This document shows positions 1 to 7,994 of a DNA stretch of 17,856 nucleotides, in pieces; position 1 is the first letter of the stretch, and every line of letters begins with the position of its first letter. The notes under the pieces are model-generated. The model was not told the DNA's origin and searched no databases. It saw only the letters and a list, made by a program, of their open reading frames with translations. Source of the stretch: Xanthobacteraceae bacterium (lineage in GTDB: Bacteria; Pseudomonadota; Alphaproteobacteria; Rhizobiales; Xanthobacteraceae); NCBI GenBank assembly GCA_030037185.1, contig JASHRR010000025.1, positions 1-17,856 of the forward strand. Direction: 5' to 3'. A program made the translations under genes and the position numbers.

Positions 1-198
1 CCAGTTGCTGTGCCGCCTGGCCGGGAATCCTACAATCTCGACGCCCTCTGGGCGCGGATCGCAGTCGAGCTCGACGAAGCAAAACTGGCCCAGCTCGACC
101 GCCTTCGGATTGGCCAGCAAAGGCTAAACCTGCGCGAACTCGCTGATCAGGTCGGCCGCGCAGTCCGCACTGTCGTTCAGGGCACCGTGAAGCCCTAA
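1..198 (+). CDS. C-terminal tail of an unidentified protein, cut by the left window edge
   Basis: The frame is open from base 1 to the TAA at 196-198 and gives about 65 residues. Third codon positions are strongly GC-biased, as in the real genes downstream, which supports coding. The peptide is hydrophilic and probably helical, with regularly spaced Leu/Ala and charged residues (for example ARIAVELDEAKLAQLDRLRI). No catalytic motif, membrane segment or signal is visible. A GTG at 10 could be a start, but the frame continues upstream of it to the window edge, so a cut gene is more likely than a 62-residue protein. I do not recognise the family. The next gene starts 163 bases downstream, so the two are probably not cotranscribed. 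Confidence 0.5.
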   Translation, partial: PVAVPPGRESYNLDALWARIAVELDEAKLAQLDRLRIGQQRLNLRELADQVGRAVRTVVQGTVKP

Positions 199-361
199 TT
201 GCCGCCCGGCGCTCGTCATCCGGTTCGTGCAGACGCTTGTCCGGCGAGTCCCAATTTGAATACATAATGATGTATACAATACAACTAGCTATTAAAATTC
301 TGTCATGATGTTGTGAAAGACGACAGGCACTGTCAAAATACACTCGCGGCGGGGGCGTACG
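199..361 (+). promoter_or_regulatory. AT-rich upstream region of the TAXI gene with overlapping palindromes (260-278)
   Basis: This gap turns AT-rich between about 251 and 305, in contrast to the GC-rich flanks. It contains a perfect inverted repeat, ATACAT-aatg-ATGTAT, at 260-275, overlapped by the 8-base palindrome TGTATACA at 271-278. Palindromes around GTATAC with AT flanks are typical operators of GntR-family regulators, so a repressor site over the promoter is plausible. That assignment is inference. No convincing -35/-10 pair with 17-base spacing was found. Confidence 0.35.
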
Positions 362-1579
362 ATGCTACCAGCAATTTTACGATCAGCACGCTGTTCCGCC
401 GCCCGAGCACGTTCTTGCCTACAGCTTCGAGATACAAAATTCATAGTCGTTTTCGTCGTCGCAATTGTTGTCTGTTCGTTGATCTCGTTTTCGAGCGGGG
501 CACTTGCCCAGACAGCTTCGCAGCGCGCCGCCTTGGCCCAGCAACAGGCATTGCAGAAGAAGCACAATGAAGCGAGTCTGATGATTCTCGGCGGAAGTCC
601 CGGCACCACCTATTTCAACATCGTGCATGACATGGCGGCCGCAGTAACGGGGAACGACGATCTTCGCCTGATAGCGGTCGATGCCCCCGGAGGAATAGAA
701 AGCCTGCGAGATCTCCTGTTACTTCGCGGCATCGACCTGGCGCTCGTGCCCGAGAACGTACTCAACTACGCTGACGCGATGGCGTCCTTCGGGCCTGGAC
801 TGCGAGAGCGGCTTACCTACATTACCCAGCTCTATGGTGAAGAGGTTCATTTCCTGGCCGGCGCCGACATCAACTCAGTTGAAAATCTGCGCGGCAAAAA
901 GGTCGCTGTACCCCCAGAAGATGGCAATGCGGAATTCACCACCCGTGATTTGTTTCGACGTCTTCGTATCGACGCCGAGATCGTCAGGGTCGCATCGGCC
1001 GATGCGATCGACGACGTTCGGTCGGGCACTTTGGCCGCCCTCGCGCTGATGGGTGGCAAGCCGTTGCGATTCGTTGCGGGTCTCCCCAAGGACGGAAGCC
1101 TCCGTTTGCTGGCCGTACCGTTCACGCAAGCTTTGGGAGATGATTATTCGCCCAGTAGTTTTCGCGTGGATGATTATCCGTCGCTGATCCCAGAGGGCCA
1201 GGCAGTCGATACGGTAGCCGTCAATGCGGTGCTCGTCGCAAACAATCTGGCCAAGTCGGACGCGTCCACGCGAAGGGTCGCAAGATTCGTTCCAGCGCTA
1301 TTTGGCGCGCTTTCAGACCTGGGCGGCCCGCAGCGGCATCCGAAGTGGAGCGAAGTTAATTTGGCTGCTGCTCTCCCCGGATGGTCGCGCTTCCCGATAG
1401 CCAAGGAATTGCTTGAAAAAACCTTGCGCGAGCAGACGGCTTCGGTGCAAAGAGATTTCGAGCAGTTCCTACTGGTCAACAGCCCTCGAGGGTCGCCGGG
1501 GCGCTCGCCCGAGGAACGAAGACGGTTGTTTGACGAATATCTTAAGTGGACGCGCAGTTCGACAGGAGCGCCTAAGTAG
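362..1579 (+). CDS. TAXI family TRAP transporter solute-binding protein
   Basis: A 405-residue periplasmic binding protein of the TAXI (TRAP-associated extracytoplasmic immunogenic) family, which captures small organic acids or amino acids for uptake. Residues 26-43 are a strongly hydrophobic signal segment ending in SSGALAQ, a good signal peptidase site near residue 49, preceded by an unusually long basic N-region. The mature part opens with the family's beta-strand and glycine turn (LMILGGSPGTTYFNI). It continues with a first lobe (DLALVPENVLNYADA), the hinge segment NLRGKKVAVPPEDGNAE, and a second lobe ending in helices rich in Lys, Arg and Glu. ATG 362 is the only in-frame ATG before the signal segment; its Shine-Dalgarno sequence is weak. 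No TRAP membrane subunit (DctQ/DctM or fused) lies nearby, so it is an orphan that must share a permease encoded elsewhere or act as a sensor. Family assignment is firm; the ligand is unknown. Confidence 0.85.
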   Translation: MLPAILRSARCSAARARSCLQLRDTKFIVVFVVAIVVCSLISFSSGALAQTASQRAALAQQQALQKKHNEASLMILGGSPGTTYFNIVHDMAAAVTGNDDLRLIAVDAPGGIESLRDLLLLRGIDLALVPENVLNYADAMASFGPGLRERLTYITQLYGEEVHFLAGADINSVENLRGKKVAVPPEDGNAEFTTRDLFRRLRIDAEIVRVASADAIDDVRSGTLAALALMGGKPLRFVAGLPKDGSLRLLAVPFTQALGDDYSPSSFRVDDYPSLIPEGQAVDTVAVNAVLVANNLAKSDASTRRVARFVPALFGALSDLGGPQRHPKWSEVNLAAALPGWSRFPIAKELLEKTLREQTASVQRDFEQFLLVNSPRGSPGRSPEERRRLFDEYLKWTRSSTGAPK

Positions 1580-1666
1580 ATGCGCAATCGGAGTTGATCG
1601 ACCTTATCGACTCTTACCCGCTGGCATGACCCGCGTCGATCTTCCTCGCTTGAGGAGAGATCGGCC

Positions 1667-1819
1667 ATGCAGTTCGGCGGCGGGAGTCCCGGGGCTGCAC
1701 CAGACGAATATTTAAGAAAACCTGACCGCCAATCGGCCGTCTGTGTGTCAGCGAAAGAAACGGAAGAGAGTGGCGCATGGATCAATCTGGAAAAGCATCC
1801 CAAGCGGCGGACGTCGTAA
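1667..1819 (+). CDS. Possible 50-residue ORF overlapping the start of the Sel1 gene
   Basis: An ATG at 1667 follows a purine-rich GAGGAGAG stretch at good distance and opens a 50-codon frame. It ends at the TAA at 1817-1819, 43 bases inside the next gene and in a different frame. The peptide begins MQFGGGSPGAAPDEYL and has a basic tail. I know no family for it. The overlap would allow translational coupling with the Sel1 protein gene, but the ORF could equally be chance in a leader. The same gap holds a 7-base inverted repeat GATCGAC/GTCGATC (1596-1602, 1635-1641) behind the TAXI stop. Confidence 0.25.
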   Translation: MQFGGGSPGAAPDEYLRKPDRQSAVCVSAKETEESGAWINLEKHPKRRTS

Positions 1820-2799
1820 AGCGTTTGGAGCTGTCTGAAGACGTCGCTCAGCCTCAATCAATGCCGCGCGCTGCGAGGGCCACTTTGCTGCACGCAGACC
1901 AACCAGACCGGCCGCTTGACCACTATCAAGGTCCGGCGCTCGCGCGCGCCCGCAGCCGTGCCACCAATGTCAGCCCGTGGCTATTCGTGATGGCGACTGC
2001 TCTCAACACGATGGTGGCGTCCGTCCTCGCTGTCATCATCACCTTAGGTGTCGTGAGGCAAGAGCGGGCCGACAGCCTGCCGCGGGATGCCACGTTGACC
2101 TCAGCCTACGCGCGACCGGCGGTGGCGGTGCGCGAGACGACGCTGCCGAGCGCCTCCCTCCAGCAGATTAGCGTGCCGCCGATCGGTTCACCTAATCAGC
2201 CGTTGCGACTCGAACCCCAGAAACCCACGCCATTGCCCTTGCAGATTCGACCGGAAGAAGCTGCGAACGATCCGTTTATTCTCACCCTTTCCGGCGCGCC
2301 GACGGGAACGATCTTGTCGGGCGCAATCCAAATGAGTTCTGACACCTGGTTCATGTCACCCGGTTCGGCGAACCTGCTCGAAATTACTTTGCCTGAATGG
2401 TCGACCTCGGTATTCGAGATGACCATCGCGCTGCGACGAACCAACGGTTTGATGGCGGCTCAAACCAAGGCTTGGCTCGCGGTACCTCCACCGGCAAGCC
2501 GGTTGCCCGCAAGCCCGAAGATCGACGACGCCGCCGCCAAGGATTTTCTGGCCCGCGCCAACCGGTTACTTGACAAAGGCGACATCGTTGGGGCGCGGAC
2601 GATCTACCAGCGTGCGGCCGAACTCGGCAGCGGGTCGGCAGCGTTGGCTCTTGGGGCAACGTACGATCCAAACCGACTTTGGTCTCTTGGCGTCCTCGGT
2701 CTGTTGGGAAACAGGGAGCGAGCGAGGCAATGGTACCTGCGTGCCAGCGAGCTGGGCAACCCCGAAGCGAAAGACCGGCTCACTACACTCGGATTTTAG
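1777..2799 (+). CDS. Membrane-anchored Sel1/TPR repeat protein
   Basis: A 340-residue protein with three parts. Residues 1-65 are a hydrophilic, presumably cytoplasmic N-terminus. One membrane span lies at about 66-93 (SPWLFVMATALNTMV and following). A long Pro-rich extracytoplasmic region leads to a C-terminal Sel1-like pair of helical repeats from about 252 to 340. The repeats show the classical pattern of an alpha-helix with A.. Y..AAELG and a second copy (ARQWYLRASELGNPEA). Sel1 repeats mediate protein-protein contacts, often at the envelope. The middle region (about 160-240) is beta-like and not recognised. The start at 1777 has a purine-rich site (GGAAGAGAG) in front. It lies 197 bases behind the TAXI gene on the same strand, so joint expression is possible but not shown. 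Function unknown beyond scaffold. Confidence 0.75.
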   Translation: MDQSGKASQAADVVKRLELSEDVAQPQSMPRAARATLLHADQPDRPLDHYQGPALARARSRATNVSPWLFVMATALNTMVASVLAVIITLGVVRQERADSLPRDATLTSAYARPAVAVRETTLPSASLQQISVPPIGSPNQPLRLEPQKPTPLPLQIRPEEAANDPFILTLSGAPTGTILSGAIQMSSDTWFMSPGSANLLEITLPEWSTSVFEMTIALRRTNGLMAAQTKAWLAVPPPASRLPASPKIDDAAAKDFLARANRLLDKGDIVGARTIYQRAAELGSGSAALALGATYDPNRLWSLGVLGLLGNRERARQWYLRASELGNPEAKDRLTTLGF

Positions 2800-2838
2800 G
2801 TTAGTACTCCTGAGTCATGTGATTATGACACAGTAGTA

Positions 2839-2879
2839 AGAAGGCGAACTCCGGCATTGCCGGCATCGGCGCGCCTTCT
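2839..2879 (+). terminator. Hairpin between the Sel1 and MHYT genes
   Basis: The outer arms AGAAGGCG (2839-2846) and CGCCTTCT (2872-2879) are perfectly complementary. Inside the loop is a second perfect stem, CCGGC-att-GCCGG (2851-2863). No T-tract follows, so a simple rho-independent terminator is not certain. It may separate the Sel1 transcript from the MHYT gene, whose ribosome site starts about 11 bases further on, or act as an mRNA processing or attenuation structure. Confidence 0.45.
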
Positions 2880-2902
2880 ATCTTCCGTCGGGGAGAAAGC
2901 CA

Positions 2903-3640
2903 ATGGTCGTTTCATACCAACCCAGTCTGGTGTTGCTATCAGTCGTTGTGGCGATCATTGGGTCACTTACATCCCTTGCCCTTACCTCCGGTTCGCACGA
3001 CGCCGGTAACGAGTCGTGGGAAGGAGGCTTTTCTCTGGCGAACGGCGGCCTGATCATGGGGACAACGATCTGGTCGATGCATTTCATCGCCATGATGGCG
3101 GTCCAATTCCCGATCCTCATAAACTACAACATCGTCGAAACTATCCTGTCGATTGCCATCGCGATTGGTGCGACAGCGACGGGGCTCTACGTCGTTAGCA
3201 ACCGGCGACTCGGCCAGTTCAGCATTCCGGGCGGCGGCGTGTTGATGGGTCTTGGAATCGGCAGCATGCACTATCTCGGCATGGGTGCGATCCGCGGTTG
3301 CGGTTTGGATTACGACCTAAAGCTGGTAGCGGCATCGGTCGGCATCGCGATTGTCGCGTCAATAGCCGCGCTTTGGTTTGCGTTCTACAAGCGGAGCATC
3401 CTGACGACCGTCGCGGGGGGGATGGTGCAAGGACTGGCGATTGCCTCCATGCATTACACTGCCATGGCCGCCACCTATTTCGTTCCTCTCGACGCACCTG
3501 CCGATCTTACGATTCCTCTATTCACCCAGAACTTGCTTGCGTTCATGATTGCGGGTGCGATCCTCATCGTATGCACCGGCAACCTTGCATTGCTCGGGTT
3601 CATGTCGGTGCAGCAAAGAAAATTAGTTGAGCTAGAATAG
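2903..3640 (+). CDS. Stand-alone MHYT domain integral membrane protein
   Basis: A 245-residue membrane protein carrying three copies of the MHYT signature at even spacing: SMHFIAM (58-64), SMHYLGM (121-127) and SMHYTAM (182-188). Each copy lies within or next to a hydrophobic helix; about seven spans are expected. In the family the Met and His residues are proposed to bind copper and sense diatomic gases such as O2, CO or NO (established proposal, not shown here). MHYT modules are usually fused to GGDEF/EAL or kinase outputs. This one stops in a short charged tail (QQRKLVELE) soon after the last helix, so it lacks an output domain. It may be natively short, or cut where a linker would start. 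The start has GGGGAGA seven bases upstream. A PiT transporter gene follows after 281 bases. Confidence 0.85.
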   Translation: MVVSYQPSLVLLSVVVAIIGSLTSLALTSGSHDAGNESWEGGFSLANGGLIMGTTIWSMHFIAMMAVQFPILINYNIVETILSIAIAIGATATGLYVVSNRRLGQFSIPGGGVLMGLGIGSMHYLGMGAIRGCGLDYDLKLVAASVGIAIVASIAALWFAFYKRSILTTVAGGMVQGLAIASMHYTAMAATYFVPLDAPADLTIPLFTQNLLAFMIAGAILIVCTGNLALLGFMSVQQRKLVELE

Positions 3641-3921
3641 AAATGGCATGATTTTCGCGATCGCATTACGATACGGCAATTGAGCCCTCGTGGCCGTACC
3701 GGGCGGCGGGCCGTTCGGAGGGGGCTTAGAGTGCCCACCCCCTTCGGTCGGAATCTCAGCATGTTGTTTGGCCTGGCCGGTCGGATCTCGTGGCGACCAC
3801 GCTTGGCGTGCCGGATGTGCATGCTTCGCAGAGATGCCATGGCACTAGGTTATATGATGTTTGGGAGCCGGCGGCTGGTTGTTCGAAACAGACAACACCC
3901 TGGAGTAGCCTGGAGTTTGCA
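3641..3921 (+). promoter_or_regulatory. Leader region in front of the phosphate transporter gene
   Basis: A 281-base gap. I looked for a Pho box (CTGTCAT direct repeats) and saw none. The transporter frame is open upstream to 3790, but the peptide there has no membrane or domain character, so this stretch is read as untranslated leader. A purine-rich TGGAG sits a few bases before ATG 3922. No clear terminator or promoter hexamers can be named. Confidence 0.3.
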
Positions 3922-5538
3922 ATGACCGACACGATGATGACCCAATCGATTAGTTCGGCCCAATCGCCGAAACCGAAACTCGATCAGCCAGCCAACCCCA
4001 TGACATTAATTCTTTTCTTCACCATCTTGGCGGCTGGGTTCCTGTTCGTCGCCTATAGCCTTTATGTCGATGTCGAAGAAACCGGCACGAAGGTCACGAC
4101 TTACCTGCCCTTCATCCTGCTGTTCGTGGCGCTTGTCATCGCGCTCGGTTTTGAGTTCGTCAATGGCTTCCACGATACCGCGAACGCGGTCGCTACCGTC
4201 ATTTACACCCATTCGCTGCCGGCCCCGATCGCAGTGGTATGGTCGGGCTTCTTCAACTTCCTCGGCGTGCTGATTTCGTCGGGCGCGGTAGCATTCGGTA
4301 TCGTATCGCTGCTGCCGGTGGAGCTCATCCTGCAGGTCGGCAGCGCCGCCGGCTTCGCCATGGTGTTTGCCCTGCTGATTGCAGCTATTATCTGGAACCT
4401 CGGGACGTGGTACCTTGGTTTACCGGCCTCTAGCTCACACACGCTGATCGGATCCATCATTGGGGTCGGCATCGCCAATGCGCTGATGCGCGGACAAGAC
4501 GGCACATCGGGCGTCGATTGGTCCAAGGCCACAGAGATCGGCCAAGCGCTGTTGTTTTCGCCGGCGGTAGGGTTCTGCGCTGCGGCGCTGCTTTTGGTCG
4601 TCATCCGGTTTGTTATCCGCAGCCCGGCGCTCTATTCCGAGCCCAAGGGCAATCAGCCGCCGCCGTGGTGGATCCGCGGCGTTCTGATTCTCACCTGCAC
4701 CAGCGTCAGCTTCGCCCACGGCTCCAACGACGGTCAGAAGGGCATGGGTCTCATCATGTTGATCCTGATCGGCACGGTGCCGACCGCCTATGCGCTCAAC
4801 CGCGCTCTGCCGGCCAGTCAGATGACCGAGTTCCGCGCCGCGTCGGCGGCAGCCGCCGACGTCATCGGGCAACAAGCGGCGGGTTATAACGTGCTTGGCG
4901 ATCCGCGCCCGGCCGTGACGCTCTATGTCTCGCAGCGCAAGCTCACCGAGGGCACCTATCCGTCGCTTGCCGTGCTGGTGAAGGACATCAGCGCCCAGGT
5001 CGATCAATACGGCACGCTGGCGAAGGTGCCGGCAGAGGCCGTAGGTAATACCCGCAATGACATGTACCTCGCCTCCGAGGCGATCCGCTTTCTGATCAAG
5101 GACAAGGAGAGCGGTCTCGCCAAGGACGATGTCGTCGCGCTAAATAATTACAAGAGGTCGCTTGATAGCGCGACGAAATTCATCCCGATCTGGGTTAAGA
5201 TCGCCGTCGCCATTGCGCTCGGTCTCGGCACCATGATTGGGTGGAAACGGATCGTGATCACGGTTGGCGAGAAGATCGGCAAGACCCATCTGACTTACGC
5301 CCAAGGCGCCTCGGCGGAACTCGTCGCCGCTGCCACGATCGCGGCAGCGGATGCCTATGGTCTCCCGGTGTCAACGACCCACGTGCTCTCCTCCGGTATC
5401 GCCGGCACCATGGCGGCCAGCGGCTCGGGCCTGCAATGGGCGACGATTCGCAACATCGTGATGGGCTGGGTGCTCACACTGCCAGCCGCCATCATGCTCT
5501 CGGCGACGTTGTACTGGACGTTCAGCCAAGTCTTTTAG
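3922..5538 (+). CDS. Inorganic phosphate transporter, PiT family
   Basis: A 538-residue inner-membrane, low-affinity (metal-)phosphate symporter of the PHO4/PiT family. The two inverted family signatures are both present: NGFHDTANAVATVIYT (81-96) in the N-terminal half and SFAHGSNDGQKGMG (about 263-276) in the C-terminal half, each with the Asn-Asp/Asp-Thr residues needed for transport. The paired PxSSxHT and PVSTTHV motifs are at about 168 and 482. A large hydrophilic loop (about 305-420) separates the halves, as in bacterial PiT proteins. I chose ATG 3922 over the longer frame from 3790 because a TGGAG site precedes it and the extra residues look non-coding. Length and motifs are complete, so it should be functional. 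No PhoU-like or regulator gene (DUF47) is adjacent, unlike many PiT loci. Confidence 0.92.
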   Translation: MTDTMMTQSISSAQSPKPKLDQPANPMTLILFFTILAAGFLFVAYSLYVDVEETGTKVTTYLPFILLFVALVIALGFEFVNGFHDTANAVATVIYTHSLPAPIAVVWSGFFNFLGVLISSGAVAFGIVSLLPVELILQVGSAAGFAMVFALLIAAIIWNLGTWYLGLPASSSHTLIGSIIGVGIANALMRGQDGTSGVDWSKATEIGQALLFSPAVGFCAAALLLVVIRFVIRSPALYSEPKGNQPPPWWIRGVLILTCTSVSFAHGSNDGQKGMGLIMLILIGTVPTAYALNRALPASQMTEFRAASAAAADVIGQQAAGYNVLGDPRPAVTLYVSQRKLTEGTYPSLAVLVKDISAQVDQYGTLAKVPAEAVGNTRNDMYLASEAIRFLIKDKESGLAKDDVVALNNYKRSLDSATKFIPIWVKIAVAIALGLGTMIGWKRIVITVGEKIGKTHLTYAQGASAELVAAATIAAADAYGLPVSTTHVLSSGIAGTMAASGSGLQWATIRNIVMGWVLTLPAAIMLSATLYWTFSQVF

Positions 5539-5933
5539 CGCCTTTGTAAACGCTCTCGCGCGCCAACGAAGATGACGGCGGAACGTTTGGGACGCTAAGG
5601 CGGCTGGTCTCGTCCGGCCCGATCGGCGATAGCAACAGGCGTCTTCGCGGACCTAGCCGTCGCCACAGTATGCTGCTTGACCGCCTCAACATCGGCAAGG
5701 CGCCGGTCGCGTTTCGACGCGGGTATCCGGTGAGCCCAAGGCCTGCGGCGGCCGCTTTAACCCGGGTCGACGGGGTTCCATTGCGGAAACGTCGGAGCCC
5801 GGGAAGCAGCTCGATCCTCTCGGACCAAAACCGCGCGATATCGACGTTAGGTCCCGCTTCGGTACAGCAGCAGCGCCGGTTCGAGCGTCTAGATTCAGAC
5901 TTGATGTCTGCGGACCTGAATCACGTCCAACAA
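5539..5933. other. About 395 bases without a recognisable gene
   Basis: Open frames exist on both strands (a 129-codon plus frame and a 153-codon minus frame that overlap each other), but neither has a ribosome site, domain or protein-like composition. The stretch is GC-rich and shows no clear terminator after the transporter. It leads directly into an IS110-type scar, so it may be part of the decayed element or its target. Confidence 0.4.
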
Positions 5934-6093
5934 TCAATCGCGACCTTGCCACGAGCCGTTCCGCGTTGTCCGCCTGATCGACGCGGCGCGATTGGGTGGC
6001 GCCAGAACTGGTCGCGCGCCAGACCGAGACATGGCTCGCCGCCATACCGCCCTGCCTGATCGGCATCAAAGCCTGTGACGACAGCACCGCGTG
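5934..6093 (+). pseudogene. IS110-family transposase N-terminal remnant, frameshifted
   Basis: Pieces of an IS110-type transposase start can be read in order in changing frames. First comes SIATL, where the family has IATLGVDLAK. Next is FRVVRLIDAA, where the family has FQVHGIDAA. Then RQNWSR corresponds to RQKWSR. After a one-base loss comes WLAAIPPCLIGIKAC, where the family has the well-conserved PPCLIGMEAC around the catalytic acidic residue. The Glu of that motif is Lys here (GIKAC), so even a repaired frame would be inactive. Similarity stops soon after at a TGA (6091-6093), and the remaining two thirds of the transposase are absent. This is motif-memory evidence; a translated alignment would settle it. 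Confidence 0.5.
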
Positions 6094-6236
6094 AACACAT
6101 GCAGTGGATTTTGCGATATCGAGCCGTCCCGCACGGTGCGTCGACATGATGGAGGAACAAAAACAAGAGAGAGCGGTTGCTTAGAGGCCAAATCGACATT
6201 CAAATTGCGGCAGGACTGCTCCAGAGGAAACGAATC

Positions 6237-6569
6237 ATGTTGCGGAACATGCTGTTCGCGGTCGCAGTGGCCGCAATTGTCGCGCCCGGGGCCAATTCGA
6301 CACGAGCGATGGCCGGTTCGCCCGACGGCCGGGAGCAGGACGCTGCGGCATATTCTATGTCGCAGCACCGGCGGTGGCATGTGGCTCACCGGTCATTCAC
6401 ACAGGGCTTCGCTGTCGGGCCCGCACCGTATTACGGCTACGCGGTACCGCCAAGAGTTCCGGTTTTTCGCGGGCCAGGCTACGTGTTCGTGCCACGCAAT
6501 GGCATTGCGGATGAGGCCTGCAACTTGCCGACCAGCGCCTGCTCGAATGAGTTCCGCAATGCCAACTAG
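6237..6569 (+). CDS. Small secreted protein with conserved C-terminal CNLPTSAC motif
   Basis: A 110-residue protein. An upstream in-frame start at 6177 is possible, but ATG 6237 has a strong GAGGAAA ribosome site and begins a typical signal peptide (MLRNMLFAVAVAAIVAPGA, then a small-residue cleavage region near residue 26). The mature part is Tyr/Pro/Gly-rich (APYYGYAVPP) with a GPGYVFVP segment, and ends with EACNLPTSACSNEFRN. Two cysteines five residues apart could form a disulfide. I have the impression of similar short exported proteins of unknown role being common in Bradyrhizobium, but cannot confirm that here. It lies right behind the IS110 scar and seems intact. Function unknown. Confidence 0.65.
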   Translation: MLRNMLFAVAVAAIVAPGANSTRAMAGSPDGREQDAAAYSMSQHRRWHVAHRSFTQGFAVGPAPYYGYAVPPRVPVFRGPGYVFVPRNGIADEACNLPTSACSNEFRNAN

Positions 6570-7139
6570 GCGGACGCCGGAAGAAGCCACTGCACGGGCA
6601 GATCGACAGGGCAACAACGACCGCGCGAGCGCAACGGATCGCAAGGCTTCGAACAGCAAGACCGGCGGGAGACGGCGAGTGCAATGCCTTGTTGTTTTTC
6701 AGCGATCCCGCTGACCCTGACTTCGGACTTCTGACAAATCCTAACCGGGGTAGTTCTGGACGCGCAGATTGGTGCAAAGCATCGAAATGTCGCTGTGTTG
6801 TTTGATGAAATCGTCAATTCGACAAGCGCCGTTTTATTGACGCCGACTTCGGCGGTAATCGTCTCTTTCTTGGTCACGAAAGATCGGTCGCTATAGCTGT
6901 CTGCGCGCCGGATGATGCTCAGTGGCCCGGTGCTTTAGCGCGCTGTGGCGCGGTGGACTCCTACGAGGCGCAGCCTGCGCTGTCACGAAGAACTCCGCAT
7001 ATAGACCTCCCCGGGGCTGGCAGCTGCTCGCTGTCGTGGCATTTTCGCAGCGCCATGTAGATCGCGCATGAACGCATTCAAGTTCGCTGTGTTGGGTTTT
7101 CTCGATCACCGCCTTGGCAACACGGGTACCCGCGCCACC
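6570..7139. other. About 570 bases without a recognisable gene
   Basis: Several frames of 70-200 codons overlap on both strands, but none has a ribosome site, a conserved motif or a consistent codon bias. A plus-strand stretch around 6760-6890 reads somewhat protein-like (AVLFDEIVNSTSAVLL) but lacks a start and has a weak codon bias; it may be a worn fragment. The region separates the small secreted protein from the convergent end of the broken ABC locus. Confidence 0.35.
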
Positions 7140-7994
7140 TCAGGCAGGGTTTTCCAGGCTTAAGGTGTCGCTGTTTTCGTCGTAGGCAAAAGCTTCGCCG
7201 TACCGGGCGAATGAGATGACCGCGCGCAGCGTCTGTTCGGCGTCCTCCTCTGACATATGGTCCTCGAGCTCATCACGAAAGCGGCTCGCATGCGCCCGGT
7301 GGGATGGGCGCCCGTCAAGTACGTGCTTGATGTGGGCGGCGAGCGGGATGTAGGTGAGGACGTGCTGGGCGAACAGTCCCTTCGCTCGTCGAAGCCGGCG
7401 AGCTCACACCGCTTGCCCTCATCCGCCAGGCTAACGTCGCCGTCCGCGACTTCGGTGAGCCGCAACCGATGGAGAAGGTCTGGCACCGGGAACAGGTCGT
7501 CGTTCTCCATCTGCAGGCTCGCCGCGAGGGCCGGCAGGTCGGCACGCCCGTTGTAGGGATCGCCCGCGATCGCCTCCATCAGGCCGGCCAAAACACTGGG
7601 CGACACCGGTGGCAGCATCAGCGCGATGCCGGTACCAGGGAAAATGCCTTCCCGCCCCGGTTTTCCAGTCGGCCTTTCGGTCATGCGAGCGTAAATAGCA
7701 TCGACCAGCTGGCGGAATTTGGGGTCGACGCCATTGCGGGGCTGCGGCAGGTCGACGGCCAGGTCGGCCACCATACGTCCGGGATTTGATGAGAGCAGCT
7801 TTACCGGATCGAGAGCGACCGGCGTGATACCGAGCTGGGCCACCGGCTGATTCATCTCACGCGCACCGTGGGCAAGCGCCACGAAAGCCAGCGAGGATGG
7901 CGAGGACAACAACATCGAAAAGATTGGGCAGGAGTCCCCGCCGACCTAGGGCAAGTGGCGCGGCGGACCAAACTCTTCTAGGTTGAATGCCCAT
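7140..7994 (-). pseudogene. Broken nitrate/sulfonate-type ABC importer: permease start fused to ATPase tail
   Basis: Reading leftward from ATG 7994 (GAGG just upstream), the first frame gives a permease N-terminus (APLALGRRGLLPNLFDVVV, then LAILAGF). A one-base shift near 7885 continues it as ALAHGAREMNQPVAQLGI, then TPVALDP, the start of the double-permease subunit of NitT/TauT-type importers. Near 7800 the sequence jumps without a break into LLSSNPGRMVADLAVDLP, which is the end of the partner ATPase domain, followed by its AAA-associated C-terminal domain (LPPVSPSVLAGLMEAIAG). A second shift near 7375 moves the domain's end into another frame (LFAQHVLTYIPLAAHI through ARYGEAFAYDE), which stops at the TGA at 7140-7142. 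Missing are most of the permease and the ATPase Walker A, signature and Walker B motifs. It cannot transport or hydrolyse ATP. The parent operon order permease-ATPase is preserved, so one deletion explains the fusion. Confidence 0.8.

Noticed and set aside
1174..1857. Minus-strand 227-codon frame
   Set aside because: Antisense to the TAXI gene end and the Sel1 gene start; Arg/Ser-rich with no motif.
4435..5007. Minus-strand 190-codon frame inside the phosphate transporter
   Set aside because: Shadow of a well-supported PiT gene; no ribosome site or domain.
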